A stretch of DNA of 64,000 nucleotides from Streptomyces sp. yr375 (GCF_900110755.1 NZ_FOFF01000007.1:62001-126000), one strand, 5' to 3'; positions 1-8,720 are shown, counted from the first letter of the stretch. Program-made: numbers and translations. The notes: generated from the sequence alone by a model not told the origin.

Positions 1-157
1 CCACCGGGTGCAGCAGCCCGAGGGACAGCAGGCAGGGGGCGGCCGTGTCGGCCTGCCCGGCCCCGACGCGCCCGTCGCGCAGCGCCTGCTCGTAGAGGGC
101 GGTGCCGGCGGCGCACAGGTCGGCCACGCCGTGGGGGGAGTGGGGCGGCGCGCTCAC
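1..157 (-). CDS. LuxR-type regulator, N-terminal part only (cut by window edge)
   Basis: Reading from a GTG at 155-157, the reverse strand encodes about 52 residues that run off the left edge of the window. The start overlaps the stop of the upstream gene as GTGA, so the two genes are translationally coupled. The visible residues (LCAAGTALYEQALRDGR, then APCLLSLGLLHP) align by eye with the N-terminus of the adjacent regulator (CEEGRRLYGNALRTGR, then APCLMEFALLHA). It is therefore most likely a paralogue of that LuxR-type protein produced by tandem duplication. The DNA-binding end lies outside the window, so the assignment rests only on this N-terminal match. Confidence 0.6.
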   Translation of the reverse strand, partial: MSAPPHSPHGVADLCAAGTALYEQALRDGRVGAGQADTAAPCLLSLGLLHPV

Positions 158-1140
158 TGCGGCTCCTGCCGGAGGATTCCCGACTGGGCGATGAGGAAGC
201 CGAGCTGGGCGCGGCTGCCGCTGCCCAGGGCGGTGGCGAGTTTGGCGATGTGCGCCCGGCAGGTGCGTACGTTCATGCCGAGGCGGCGCGCGATCGCCTC
301 GTCGACATGCCCCTCGATCAGCAGCTTCGCGATGGAGTGCTGGATGTCGGTGATGCCGTCGGGCGCGGTCTCGTACGGGGCGCCGGTGGCCAGGGGTACG
401 GCGCGGCCCCACATGAACTCGAAGACCTTGATCAGGTAGCGGACGAGCCCGGGGTGCCGGAGTTCGAGGGCGACCTGCCCGTCGTCGCGGGTCGGGATGA
501 AGGCCACCGTCTCGTCGCACACGATCAGCCGCTCGACGAGTTCGTCGATGGTGCGGTACTCCACCTTGCCGTCGGTGAACTGGGAGACGTAGCCCAGGGT
601 CTCGGGGCTGTAGCGGGCCGTGTGCTGGTAGAGGGTGCGGATCCGGCAGCCGCGTTCGATCAGCGGCCGGTCCCGCTCCAGCCCCTGGACGAGGGTGTGC
701 TCCAGGCGGCGGCGGCTCGGCTGGACGGTGAGCATCTCGGTCTGGCACTGGGAGGTGGCCAGATCGAGCGCCGCGTTGATCCGGTCGATGCCCTCCAGCA
801 CCGTGATCGAGTGCGTGGCCGGCGTCGGCTGGGCGCTGAGGGTCATGAACGGCTCGAAAGCGTCGGCGAGCTCCACCGACAGCCGCCGGCGCTGGGTTAT
901 CTCGCGTTCGATCGGGTTGAGCAACTGGGACAGGGCGATCGACGGGGGCACCGGGCGCAGCCAGTTCGCGTCGTCGGGGTCGGCGTGAAGCAGGGCGAAC
1001 TCCATCAAACACGGAGCGGGCTCCACGTCCGCACGGGCTATGCGGCCCGTCCGAAGAGCGTTCCCATAGAGACGGCGACCTTCCTCGCACAGCTCAGTCG
1101 ACGCATGAGGATGTGTCTGGCTTGTCTCATTTTTCGTCAA
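154..1140 (-). CDS. LuxR-family transcriptional regulator with a TrmB/PLD-like central domain
   Basis: This is a 328-residue protein. The last ~50 residues form a LuxR-type helix-turn-helix (DEAIARRLGMNVRTCRAHIA), where IARRLGMNVRT is the turn and recognition segment. The middle (about 110-250) resembles the sensor domain of TrmB/PLD-like LuxR regulators, including a DRPLIERGCRIRTLYQH segment. It has no phosphoreceiver domain, so it is not a standard two-component response regulator. It is divergent from the DSTW repeat peptide gene and coupled to a second copy downstream, which makes control of the peptide gene plausible, but that is inference. The divergent intergenic region of about 110 bp would hold both promoters. 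Confidence 0.8.
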   Translation of the reverse strand: MTKNETSQTHPHASTELCEEGRRLYGNALRTGRIARADVEPAPCLMEFALLHADPDDANWLRPVPPSIALSQLLNPIEREITQRRRLSVELADAFEPFMTLSAQPTPATHSITVLEGIDRINAALDLATSQCQTEMLTVQPSRRRLEHTLVQGLERDRPLIERGCRIRTLYQHTARYSPETLGYVSQFTDGKVEYRTIDELVERLIVCDETVAFIPTRDDGQVALELRHPGLVRYLIKVFEFMWGRAVPLATGAPYETAPDGITDIQHSIAKLLIEGHVDEAIARRLGMNVRTCRAHIAKLATALGSGSRAQLGFLIAQSGILRQEPQ

Positions 1141-1252
1141 ATCTCCACCCCCCAGGGTCCTGAACGTGCAGGAACATGATGCATCGATTGTGTGGCCATG
1201 ACGTGCCCGAATGGGCCATCGTCGTAGTCGACGGGGGAGAGGTGACCTTCAA

Positions 1253-1534
1253 ATGAGGACGAAGCCGACTATGCATAAGAGAATGCTTCGCTCGGCGCTT
1301 GCCGCCGCCTTCTCCGCCGCCCTGGCCTTCGGAGTGCTGAGCGGCCTTGCGGCGGCGACGGGTGACACGGCGCGCGACAGCACGTGGAGCCCGGGTGTCG
1401 ACACCGTCGCCGGAGCCGGCGACAGCACGTGGGTCGCTCCGCGCGACAGCACGTGGGTCGTCACCGCGGCGGTCAAGCCGGGCGACAGCACCTGGGCCAC
1501 TCCCGGCGACAGCACGTGGGCCGCCGAGTCATGA
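1253..1534 (+). CDS. Secreted small peptide with five DSTW repeats
   Basis: This encodes a 93-residue product. The start is ATG 1253 because a purine-rich GGGGGAGAGG (1233-1242) lies 10 bases upstream; an ATG at 1271 is the alternative. Residues 8-35 are a signal peptide: basic MHKRMLRS, then an Ala/Leu/Phe core, then a small-residue cleavage zone near LAAATG. The remaining ~57 residues are low complexity and carry the tetrapeptide DSTW five times (residues 42, 57, 65, 78, 86), mostly preceded by G or R and followed by a Val/Ala/Pro-rich spacer. There is no Cys and no recognisable enzyme domain. The stop overlaps the next ATG as ATGA. I do not recognise the family; a secreted signal or a structural repeat peptide are both possible. 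Confidence 0.75.
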   Translation: MRTKPTMHKRMLRSALAAAFSAALAFGVLSGLAAATGDTARDSTWSPGVDTVAGAGDSTWVAPRDSTWVVTAAVKPGDSTWATPGDSTWAAES

Positions 1535-1866
1535 CCACACCACCCGACGACCGCTCCTTCCGCCGCGAAATGGCCACCGCCTACCGCTCCGGCTGGCACT
1601 TCATCGACCTGGTCACCGCCATCCCCCACAGTGGTGACTCGTTGATGGTGACGGTCTTCGGTGAGCCGGTCGTCGTGACGCGCGACGAGGACGAGGACGT
1701 ACGGGCCTACCGGTGCCTGCGCAAGCCCCGCGGGGCGCCGCAGCCCGTGCGGTGTGCCATTCGTTACGGAATGATCTTTGTGAACCTGGACCAGCGGGAC
1801 CACCGGCTCGTCGAGCCCGAGGTGCCGCCCCTGAAGACCATCTCAGCCACCCCCCGCAGTGCCTGA
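1531..1866 (+). CDS. Small degenerate Rieske-like protein
   Basis: This 111-residue protein is coupled to the DSTW peptide gene by an ATGA overlap. The order of segments (YRSGWHFIDL, then GEPVVVTRDEDEDVRAYRCL, then CAIRYGMIFVNL) mirrors the Rieske [2Fe-2S] domain of ring-hydroxylating oxygenases: a hydrophobic start, a pVVvtRd strand, then two Cys-containing ligand loops. Cys62 and Cys75 fall where the two ligand Cys should be, but the CxHRG and CxxH histidines are replaced (CLRKPRGA and CAIRYG). It probably cannot bind a normal Rieske cluster. A binding role linked to the peptide is speculation; no function is assigned. Confidence 0.6.
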   Translation: MTTPPDDRSFRREMATAYRSGWHFIDLVTAIPHSGDSLMVTVFGEPVVVTRDEDEDVRAYRCLRKPRGAPQPVRCAIRYGMIFVNLDQRDHRLVEPEVPPLKTISATPRSA

Positions 1867-1910
1867 CGCGATTCCCCCGTCGTAAAAAGATCGCTCAGGC
1901 GCTTCCCCCC

Positions 1911-1951
1911 GCAGCGGCGTCACCGTGACCTGAACACGGTGACGCCGCTGC
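1911..1951. terminator. Bidirectional hairpin between convergent genes
   Basis: A perfect 17-bp inverted repeat (GCAGCGGCGTCACCGTG at 1911-1927 and its complement at 1935-1951) flanks a 7-base loop. It lies between the stop of the Rieske-like gene (+) and the stop of the split-barrel gene (-), the expected place for a shared terminator. There is no long T-tract, which is common in streptomycetes. Confidence 0.7.
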
Positions 1952-2021
1952 AGTTTGCGGGGACATTTCCGGTTATGCGCCCGCTTGAGCGTTGGCCGGA
2001 AATCGACGGGGGTGGATTCGG

Positions 2022-2435
2022 TCAGCCGCGCCCCATCGCCCGGGTCAGCTCGATCTCGATCACCACGCGCGCGGGGTTCGGGGCAGGCGTGCGCCCGTAC
2101 CGCAGCGCGTACCGGCGCACCGCGTCCGCCACCCGCTCCGGCTCGCCGCTGACACGCGCGCGCCCCTCCAGGGTGGCCCACCGCCCCCCGTCCACCTGGC
2201 ACACCGCGACCCGGGCGCCGGCTTGGCCCGCCGCCAGGACGTTGCCCACCTTCGTGCTGTCCTTGGAGGCGATGACCCGGGCGAGACGCGCCTCGGGGTC
2301 GTACGTCACGCCGACCGGAACCACGTGCGGGCTGCCGTCCGGGCGTGATGTGGTCAGGGTGCACAGGTGCCGTTCGTGCCAGAAGGCGAGATACGACGCG
2401 TCGGGGGAACCCGGGTCCTGGGGATATGCGGCCAT
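2022..2435 (-). CDS. PPOX-class F420/FMN split-barrel protein (Rv1155-like)
   Basis: This 137-residue protein starts at ATG 2433-2435 ([10 protein letters not shown]). It has the pyridoxamine-5'-phosphate-oxidase-like split-barrel signatures: [20 protein letters not shown] near the N-terminus, then [19 protein letters not shown], then [18 protein letters not shown], and a [17 protein letters not shown] strand. The family binds F420 or FMN and typically reduces small substrates in the cytoplasm; the substrate here is unknown. It is divergent from clpB, so its promoter lies in the same 150-bp region that holds the HAIR-like operator. The reading frame stays open far upstream, but that part is antisense to clpB. 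Confidence 0.8.
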   Translation of the reverse strand: MAAYPQDPGSPDASYLAFWHERHLCTLTTSRPDGSPHVVPVGVTYDPEARLARVIASKDSTKVGNVLAAGQAGARVAVCQVDGGRWATLEGRARVSGEPERVADAVRRYALRYGRTPAPNPARVVIEIELTRAMGRG

Positions 2436-2487
2436 GACCCCGGAACCTACTGCGTCCCGAACCGCTCTTCCAGACCGTCCCCCACAC

Positions 2488-2508
2488 CTTGAGCGGAATG
2501 GACTCAAC
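2488..2508. promoter_or_regulatory. HAIR-like HspR operator upstream of clpB
   Basis: The sequence CTTGAGC (2488-2494), a 7-base spacer, then ACTCAAC (2502-2508) matches the HspR-associated inverted repeat CTTGAGT-N7-ACTCAAG at 6 of 7 bases in each arm. HspR represses the dnaK operon, clpB and lon in Streptomyces. The site sits about 80 bp before the clpB start, consistent with heat-shock derepression. Binding itself is not shown. Confidence 0.75.
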
Positions 2509-2586
2509 TTTGTGTACGCTGACTGAGTCAGGAACTGAGTCGGAACGGGTAGCGGGTAGCGCTGACACGAGGAGGAGACAGCAGAC

Positions 2587-5184
2587 GTGGACGCCGAGCT
2601 GACCAACCGGAGCCGGGACGCGATCAACGCGGCCAGCAGCAGGGCCGTGTCCCAGGGACACGCGGACCTCACCCCCGCCCACCTGCTGCTCGCGCTGCTC
2701 CAGGGCCAGGACAACGAGAACATCACCGACCTGCTGGCCGCCGTCGACGCCGACCAGGCGGCCGTCCGGGCCGGGGCCGACAAGGTGCTCGGCTCGCTGC
2801 CCAGCGTGACCGGGTCCACGGTCGCGCCCCCGCAGCCCAGCCGCGAACTGCTCGCCGTCCTCGCCGACGCGCAGAGCCGGGCCGGTGATCTCGGTGACGA
2901 GTACCTGTCCACCGAGCACCTGCTCCTCGGCATCGCCGCCAAGGGCGGCCAGGCCGGTGACGTGCTGACGCAGCAGGGCGCGACCGCGAAGAAGCTCCAG
3001 GAGGCCTTCCAGAAGGCGCGCGGCGGGCGCCGGGTGACCAGCGCCGACCCCGAGGGCCAGTACAAGGCCCTGGAGAAGTTCGGCACGGACTTCACGGCCG
3101 CCGCCCGCGAGGGCAAGCTCGACCCGGTCATCGGGCGGGACCAGGAGATCCGGCGGGTCGTGCAGGTGCTGTCGCGCCGTACGAAGAACAACCCGGTGCT
3201 GATCGGTGAGCCCGGCGTCGGCAAGACCGCCGTCGTCGAGGGGCTCGCGCAGCGCATCGTCAAGGGGGACGTGCCGGAGTCGCTGAAGAACAAGCGGCTG
3301 GTGGCGCTCGACCTCGGCGCGATGGTGGCCGGCGCGAAGTACCGGGGCGAGTTCGAGGAGCGGCTGAAGACCGTCCTGGCCGAGATCAAGGGCTCCGACG
3401 GCCAGATCATCACCTTCATCGACGAACTGCACACGGTCGTCGGCGCGGGCGCCGGCGGCGACTCCGCGATGGACGCCGGCAACATGCTCAAGCCGATGCT
3501 CGCGCGCGGTGAGCTGCGCATGGTCGGCGCGACGACGCTCGACGAGTACCGGGAGCGGATCGAGAAGGACCCCGCGCTGGAGCGCCGCTTCCAGCAGGTG
3601 CTGGTCGCCGAGCCGTCCGTCGAGGACACGATCGCGATCCTGCGCGGACTCAAGGGCCGCTACGAGGCCCACCACAAGGTGCAGATCGCGGACGCCGCCC
3701 TGGTCGCCGCCGCGACCCTCTCCGACCGGTACATCACCTCCCGCTTCCTCCCCGACAAGGCCATCGACCTGGTCGACGAGGCCGCCTCCCGCCTCCGTAT
3801 GGAGATCGACTCCTCGCCGGTCGAGATCGACGAGCTCCAGCGGTCCGTGGACCGGCTCAAGATGGAGGAGCTGGCGCTCAGCAAGGAGACCGACGCCGCC
3901 TCCCGCGAGCGCCTGGAGAAGCTGCGCCGCGACCTCGCCGACAAGGAGGAGGAGCTGCGTGGCCTCAACGCCCGGTGGGAGAAGGAGAAGCAGTCCCTCA
4001 ACCGGGTCGGCGAGCTGAAGGAGAAGCTCGACGACCTGCGCGGCCAGGCCGAGCGCGCCCAGCGCGACGGTGACTTCGACACCGCCAGCAAGCTGCTGTA
4101 CGGCGAGATCCCGACCCTGGAACGCGACCTGGAGGAAGCCTCCGAGGCCGAGGAGGAGGCCGCCAAGGACACCATGGTCAAGGAGGAGGTCGGCTCGGAC
4201 GACATCGCCGACGTCGTCGCCTCCTGGACCGGCATCCCGGCCGGCCGCCTCCTGGAGGGGGAGACCCGCAAGCTGCTGCGCATGGAGGAGGAGCTCGGCC
4301 GCCGTCTGATCGGCCAGTCGGAGGCCGTCCAGGCCGTCTCGGACGCGGTACGCCGCTCCCGCGCGGGCATCGCCGACCCCGACCGCCCCACCGGCTCCTT
4401 CCTCTTCCTGGGCCCGACGGGCGTGGGCAAGACCGAGCTGGCGAAGGCCCTCGCCGACTTCCTCTTCGACGACGAGCGGGCCATGATCCGCATCGACATG
4501 TCGGAGTACGGCGAGAAGCACAGCGTCGCCCGCCTCGTCGGCGCGCCGCCCGGCTACGTGGGGTACGAGGAGGGCGGCCAGCTCACCGAGGCGGTGCGCA
4601 GGCGCCCGTACAGCGTGGTCCTGCTGGACGAGGTGGAGAAGGCGCACCCGGAGGTCTTCGACGTCCTGCTCCAGGTGCTGGACGACGGCCGGCTCACCGA
4701 CGGCCAGGGCCGCACCGTCGACTTCCGCAACACGATCCTGGTGCTGACGTCCAACCTGGGCAGCCAGTACCTGGTGGACCCGGTGCCGACGGCGGCGGAG
4801 AAGAAGCAGCGGGTCCTGGAGGTGGTCCGGGCGTCCTTCAAGCCGGAGTTCCTCAACCGCCTCGACGACCTGGTCGTCTTCTCGGCCCTGAACCAGGAGG
4901 AGCTGGGCCGGATCGCCCGCCTCCAGATCGACCGGCTCGCCAGACGCCTCGCCGAGCGCCGCCTCACCCTGGAGGTCACCGACGCGGCCCTGACCTGGCT
5001 CGCCGAGGAGGGCAACGACCCGGCGTACGGCGCCCGCCCGCTGCGCCGCCTGGTCCAGACGTCCATCGGCGACCGCCTCGCCAAGGAGATCCTCGCCGGC
5101 GAGGTCAAGGACGGCGACACGGTCCGGGTGGACGCCTTCGGGGACGGTCTGATCGTCGGCCCGGCGGCCGAAGAGGCCCGCTGA
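2587..5184 (+). CDS. clpB: ATP-dependent disaggregase chaperone ClpB
   Basis: This 865-residue Hsp100 protein rescues aggregated proteins together with DnaK in the cytoplasm. It has an N-domain of two Clp repeats (about 1-145), a first AAA+ module with Walker A GEPGVGKT at 207-214 and Walker B acidic pair D279-E280, a long charged coiled-coil middle domain (about 400-530, the ClpB hallmark separating it from ClpC/ClpA), and a second AAA+ module with GPTGVGKT at 609-616 and D681-E682. Length is normal for ClpB. The GTG start is set by a strong GAGGAGGAGACA just upstream. The HAIR-like motif about 80 bp upstream implies HspR control. The antisense reading frames over this gene are shadows. Confidence 0.97.
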   Translation: MDAELTNRSRDAINAASSRAVSQGHADLTPAHLLLALLQGQDNENITDLLAAVDADQAAVRAGADKVLGSLPSVTGSTVAPPQPSRELLAVLADAQSRAGDLGDEYLSTEHLLLGIAAKGGQAGDVLTQQGATAKKLQEAFQKARGGRRVTSADPEGQYKALEKFGTDFTAAAREGKLDPVIGRDQEIRRVVQVLSRRTKNNPVLIGEPGVGKTAVVEGLAQRIVKGDVPESLKNKRLVALDLGAMVAGAKYRGEFEERLKTVLAEIKGSDGQIITFIDELHTVVGAGAGGDSAMDAGNMLKPMLARGELRMVGATTLDEYRERIEKDPALERRFQQVLVAEPSVEDTIAILRGLKGRYEAHHKVQIADAALVAAATLSDRYITSRFLPDKAIDLVDEAASRLRMEIDSSPVEIDELQRSVDRLKMEELALSKETDAASRERLEKLRRDLADKEEELRGLNARWEKEKQSLNRVGELKEKLDDLRGQAERAQRDGDFDTASKLLYGEIPTLERDLEEASEAEEEAAKDTMVKEEVGSDDIADVVASWTGIPAGRLLEGETRKLLRMEEELGRRLIGQSEAVQAVSDAVRRSRAGIADPDRPTGSFLFLGPTGVGKTELAKALADFLFDDERAMIRIDMSEYGEKHSVARLVGAPPGYVGYEEGGQLTEAVRRRPYSVVLLDEVEKAHPEVFDVLLQVLDDGRLTDGQGRTVDFRNTILVLTSNLGSQYLVDPVPTAAEKKQRVLEVVRASFKPEFLNRLDDLVVFSALNQEELGRIARLQIDRLARRLAERRLTLEVTDAALTWLAEEGNDPAYGARPLRRLVQTSIGDRLAKEILAGEVKDGDTVRVDAFGDGLIVGPAAEEAR

Positions 5185-5297
5185 GCATGCCCTGAGCGGA
5201 ATTCCGCCAACCGGAGGTGAACCCTGGGCGGCCGGGCTTGCCACCCCCCTCCCCGCATGGGGGAGGATGGCGGAATCCGTACGAAGGGAAAATCACG

Positions 5298-5903
5298 GTG
5301 AGCATCGACCCGTCCTCGATTCCGAACTTCGGGGGCCAGCCCGAGCCGCAGCCCCAGGGTGGACCGGCGGGCCCCGTCGTCCCGGATCAGGACCTCGTGA
5401 AGCAGCTCCTCGACCAGATGGAGCTGAAGTACGTCGTCGACGACGAGGGCGACCTCGCGGCGCCGTGGGAGGAGTTCCGTACGTACTTCATGTTCCGCGG
5501 CGAGGGTGACCAGATGGTCTACTCGGTGCGGACGTTCTACGACCGGCCCCACGGCATCGACGACAAGGCGCAGCTCCTCGAGTCGATCGACGACTGGAAC
5601 CGGCGCACCCTGTGGCCGAAGGTCTACACCCACACCCACGACGACGGCACGGTCCGCCTCATCGGCGAGGCGCAACTGCTGATCGGCGCCGGCGTGAACA
5701 TCGAGCTGTTCGTCTCCTCGACGGTGAGCTGGGTACGCGCGGCGATCGAGTTCGACAAGTGGCTCGTGGAACAGCTCGGCCTCGAACCGACACCCGAAAA
5801 GCCCGACGAGCAGCCCGAGGCCACGGCCGAGGCTGCGGCCGAGGAGCAGCCGGAAGCCAAGGCGGAAGACAAGGCCGACGAGAAGCCCGAGGGCGACAAG
5901 TAG
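5298..5903 (+). CDS. YbjN-domain protein
   Basis: This encodes 201 residues from GTG 5298, preceded by GAAGGGAAAA at 5283-5292. After a Pro/Gln-rich N-terminus, residues ~30-155 carry the YbjN/type III secretion-chaperone-like fold: DLVKQLLDQMELKYVVDDEG, then FMFRGEGDQMVYSVRTFYDRP, and a helical segment beginning ESIDDWNRRTLWPKVYTHTH. The C-terminal ~45 residues are a low-complexity Glu/Ala/Lys/Pro tail. YbjN proteins are associated with stress tolerance in enterobacteria; the biochemical role is not established. It lies 113 bp downstream of clpB and is followed by a terminator, so it may be its own unit or read through from clpB. Confidence 0.8.
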   Translation: MSIDPSSIPNFGGQPEPQPQGGPAGPVVPDQDLVKQLLDQMELKYVVDDEGDLAAPWEEFRTYFMFRGEGDQMVYSVRTFYDRPHGIDDKAQLLESIDDWNRRTLWPKVYTHTHDDGTVRLIGEAQLLIGAGVNIELFVSSTVSWVRAAIEFDKWLVEQLGLEPTPEKPDEQPEATAEAAAEEQPEAKAEDKADEKPEGDK

Positions 5904-5925
5904 GCCCGCACTCCCACAACGCCCA

Positions 5926-5960
5926 CGCGGCCCCGTCCACAGCCTGTGGACGGGGCCGCG
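5926..5960 (+). terminator. Strong hairpin terminator after the YbjN gene
   Basis: CGCGGCCCCGTCCACAG (5926-5942) pairs with TGTGGACGGGGCCGCG (5945-5960) across a 2-base loop about 20 bp after the YbjN stop codon. This also marks the last conserved gene before the accessory island. Confidence 0.75.
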
Positions 5961-6101
5961 GCGTTTCGCCCGCCGGGGGACGGGGACCGAAGATCTCCGT
6001 CCGCGTCCGTCCGGTTGATCGGCCCATGACACCATCTTGGGTCCGGCCGCGAGGACACGCACAGGGAGGGGCGGGCGACGACGAGTAGCCGTTCGGGGGC
6101 C

Positions 6102-6522
6102 ATGCCGGCCGCAACGGCCGCAACGCTGGGGGAACTGCTGCGCGGGCTCCGGTTCCAGGCGGGCCTCAGTCAGCGGGCGCTCACCGAGCGGGCGGGGATC
6201 AGCGTCCGGACCCTGCGCTCCCTGGAGCGGGGGCAGATCCGCCGGCCGCACGCCGACTCGATCCGCCGCCCGGCGGCCGCACTGGACCTGCCCGAGGCCG
6301 CGCGCACCCTTCACCGGCCGGGCCGGGCAGTTACGGCAACTGGACTCCCTGCTGCTCGACCTGGCCCAAGAGGCCGGCACCCCGGAGACCCCGACGGGGG
6401 CGCAGGCACCGGCACCGGCGATGGTGCTCGCGGCGATCACGGGTGCCGGGGGTGTGGGCAAGACGGCCCTGGCGGTGCATTGGGCGCACCGGGCCGGTCG
6501 AGGCGCTGGCCATGGGGGCTGA
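6102..6522 (+). pseudogene. Broken XRE/NB-ARC regulator (frameshifted and truncated)
   Basis: From ATG 6102 the frame encodes an XRE helix-turn-helix (LGELLRGLRFQAGLSQRALT, then ERAGISVRTLRSLERGQIRR) typical of the N-terminus of large HTH/NB-ARC regulators in Streptomyces. After about base 6310 this frame turns into low-quality Pro/Gly/Arg sequence. The coding signal continues in another frame with FTGRAGQLRQLDSLLLDLAQ and the P-loop AAITGAGGVGKTALAVHWAHR, which is the start of an NB-ARC ATPase. The protein then ends about 140 residues in, without the rest of the ATPase and TPR domains of the ~800-1000-residue family. A frameshift plus 3' truncation makes a functional product unlikely. Confidence 0.75.
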
Positions 6523-6611
6523 AGGCGAAGATCGGGCGGTCGCGTAACGGCTGCTGTACCAGCGGAGGAGTACAGCTCCTGGCCCGCGGAATCCTGCCTT
6601 GAGACAGGCCA

Positions 6612-6647
6612 AGAGCCCCGTCACCCCTTCCCGGGTGGCGGGGCTCT
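6612..6647. terminator. Hairpin terminator
   Basis: AGAGCCCCGTCACC (6612-6625) pairs with GGTGGCGGGGCTCT (6634-6647) with one G-T pair. It lies just past the 3' end of the reverse-strand XRE-TPR gene (stop at 6654), so it probably terminates that gene, and it could also stop transcription entering from the left. Confidence 0.7.
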
Positions 6648-6653
6648 CTGCGT

Positions 6654-8000
6654 TCAGGCGACCAGCGAAGGCGGGGCTACCGTCCGGGCCCGCTCGTACA
6701 AGTCGCGGGCCGTCGGGTTCTTGATGTGGGGGCGAATGAGCCCGAACATGGCCTTGATCCGATCGTCGGCCCGGCCTGACTGGACCATGAGGAAGTCGTC
6801 AAGGGCCGTGTGCCATGTGGCGCACGCTGCCTCAAGGTGGCCAAGCTCAAGCTGCCGTTCCGCGAGAGTTGCCCGGTGGCGAACGCGCGCACGCCGGTAG
6901 ACGCCACAGCGCAGTTGATCAGACTGCCGCATCGCTTCGATGGACCCGGCCACGTCGCCCAGCTCGTACCGCACCTGACTGACGTGGTAGTTCAGTGATG
7001 ACGGGTCGTACGAGCCGAAAGCCCGGCTTCGGGACTCCGCCCGTTCCATCGAGGATTCCGCCTCCCGGATCTTCCGGAGGGCGGTTGCCCGGTCGCCCGT
7101 CTGGGCGGCAGCGTGGGCTTGCTGGCCCGCAAGGAAGGCGAACATCCTGGGCCCGGCCTTCGGGGAAGCGGCAGCGGCAGCGGCAGCGTCTGCCAGTTCC
7201 ATGGCCTTCGGGCCGTGTCGAAGATCTACCGCCTGAACGCTCATGCCCCGCAGCGTGGTGCAGTACGTCAGGTGATCATCCGCAGCGTCGGCAAGCTCAA
7301 GGGCCATCACGTAGTACCGCTGAGCGAGACCGTGAACACCTTCGTCCACGGCCATGTAGCCGGTCAGATAGGCGAGGTCCGAAGCGGCTGAAAGCATCGC
7401 CTTCCGAACTTCGTCCGCCGCATCGGCGCGGAGATACGGAGCCACGGTGTTGACCATGAAACTTGCGGCCATGGGACGGGCGTGGCGCCCCCCGAACTGA
7501 TCATCAAGGTCCGAAATTCGTTCGGTCATAGCAATGACCATTTCGACTTCGTTCATCCCTATACGGGACATCCGTCCGGCGTGCATCGCTTCGGCCCGGC
7601 CGATCACGTCTTGCCAACCAGGAATGGTCAGCGCCACGGAGAAGAGCCCCGCGCCAAGGACCGCCCTGCGCGATGGGTCCATGTCTTGTCTCCCCAGCTC
7701 GATCATCCCTTCCGCGGTATCCGTGGTGGCTGGGGAGCGATCCGCGGGCGGAGGGAAGCCGGCTTCGGCGTGCGTCACAGGTCTTTGCAGCCGACGACAG
7801 ATCGCTTCGATGATGAACCGGCGGACGGCTTCCTTCTGGGGGAGCGTCCCGCCTAACCAGTGGTGAACGGTGGACGGGTTGCTCTTGAGCGGTGTGCCGT
7901 TCTCGCCGGCCACAAGGTTGATGGCGCGTGTGAACTGGCTCAGCGTCCAGTTCGTCTCGGCGTACAGGCGCTGAAGGGCATCGTTCGGGATCTTTGTCAC
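6654..8000 (-). CDS. XRE-family regulator with C-terminal TPR-like sensor
   Basis: This is a 448-residue protein from GTG 8000. An N-terminal helix-turn-helix (LQRLYAETNWTLSQFTRAIN, then STVHHWLGGTLPQKEAVRRF) is followed by a linker with a hydrophobic stretch (RRAVLGAGLFSVALTIPGW), and then a helical repeat region of ~280 residues (for example HGLAQRYYVMALELADAADD, LAGQQAHAAAQTGDRATALR, VRYELGDVAGSIEAMRQSDQ). This architecture is common in Streptomyces regulators thought to sense a peptide or small ligand through TPR units. It is divergent from the small protein/ATPase/radical SAM genes and is the best candidate for a local regulator of that island. Its target is not known. Confidence 0.75.
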   Translation of the reverse strand: MTKIPNDALQRLYAETNWTLSQFTRAINLVAGENGTPLKSNPSTVHHWLGGTLPQKEAVRRFIIEAICRRLQRPVTHAEAGFPPPADRSPATTDTAEGMIELGRQDMDPSRRAVLGAGLFSVALTIPGWQDVIGRAEAMHAGRMSRIGMNEVEMVIAMTERISDLDDQFGGRHARPMAASFMVNTVAPYLRADAADEVRKAMLSAASDLAYLTGYMAVDEGVHGLAQRYYVMALELADAADDHLTYCTTLRGMSVQAVDLRHGPKAMELADAAAAAAASPKAGPRMFAFLAGQQAHAAAQTGDRATALRKIREAESSMERAESRSRAFGSYDPSSLNYHVSQVRYELGDVAGSIEAMRQSDQLRCGVYRRARVRHRATLAERQLELGHLEAACATWHTALDDFLMVQSGRADDRIKAMFGLIRPHIKNPTARDLYERARTVAPPSLVA

Positions 8001-8136
8001 GGGCGGTCAACTCCCTTCGCCCAGGGGCGCTTTAAACGCTTTATAACCGTGGTCCCGCTGCAACGGTACCGCCACAGCCTGTGACGCGGTTGCGTAGTGG
8101 CAAGCGAGATCACGACGTGAACGGAGCTGGGCCACC

Positions 8137-8307
8137 GTGTCTACGCGAGAGGTACCGCACGCCGAAGGATCACCGGGCGAATCCGATGATCTGAAGAAGT
8201 TGATCAGTGCACGGGGCTACTGGCGGTTGTTGCCGGAGAGGGACGAGCCCGTGCCCGGTCTCCGGTCGGGAGTCGACGCGGACCTCACCGGGTGGCTGGT
8301 CACATGA
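8137..8307 (+). CDS. Small hypothetical protein (56 residues)
   Basis: A GTG at 8137 preceded by GGAG (8123-8126) opens a 56-residue frame with charged, soluble character (begins MSTREVPHAEGSPG, includes DDLKKLISARGYWRLLPERD, ends TGWLVT). The stop overlaps the ATG of the ATPase gene as ATGA, which supports both starts and indicates translational coupling. I recognise no domain. Its position beside an RsbW-like ATPase is typical for short partner proteins in streptomycetes, but a partner role is inference. Confidence 0.6.
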   Translation: MSTREVPHAEGSPGESDDLKKLISARGYWRLLPERDEPVPGLRSGVDADLTGWLVT

Positions 8308-8720
8308 GTGCCACGGCAACCACTTGGGCCCAGCGGTTCAGCGCAACGAAGAGAGGCGCCCGCTTGGCTCGGCATCTGGCTCTGATCGAGTTGGCCGAAC
8401 GGGGCTTCCCTCTCGGCGGATACGAGTCCGAACGCGTCGCCTTGATCGTTGCCGAACTTGCGTCCAACGCGGTGAACCACGGACGGGTGCCGGGGCGTGA
8501 CTTCGAACTCCGAGTCATGGAGCTGGAAACGGTCCTGCGGGTAGAAGTGTCCGACGCGCGAGCGGACAAGCGTCCGAGCGTCCAGCCGGCCCACGTCGCG
8601 GAAGGCGGTTACGGCATGTGCCTTATCGAAGCCACAGCAACCGCCTGGGGTGTCGCTGACCGGGTGATGGGCAAGACGGTCTGGGCCGAAGTCGCGAAGC
8701 GGGAAGGGGCGAGAGCGTGA
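8304..8720 (+). CDS. RsbW-like ATP-binding protein (HATPase_c)
   Basis: This 138-residue single-domain GHKL ATPase starts at ATG 8304, coupled to the preceding small gene. The N-box is LIVAELASNAVNHG and the G-box is in GGYGMCLIEATAT. This is the anti-sigma-factor kinase fold (RsbW/SpoIIAB), which in streptomycetes occurs in dozens of copies, usually beside XRE-type regulators. The frame opens at 8292, but the coupled ATG 8304 is the better start. Its partner could be the divergent XRE-TPR regulator or the upstream 56-residue protein. Both are guesses from position. Confidence 0.85.
   Translation: MSATATTWAQRFSATKRGARLARHLALIELAERGFPLGGYESERVALIVAELASNAVNHGRVPGRDFELRVMELETVLRVEVSDARADKRPSVQPAHVAEGGYGMCLIEATATAWGVADRVMGKTVWAEVAKREGARA

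Noticed and set aside
1843..5244. Long reverse-strand open frames opposite clpB
   Set aside because: They are antisense to a complete, motif-rich ClpB. Their composition (Arg/Leu/Gly-rich, no domains) is typical of high-GC shadows.
6523..6610. Possible tRNA near the end of the broken XRE gene
   Set aside because: A short stem (CTGTACC..GTACAG) is present but no TpsiC consensus or cloverleaf can be formed.
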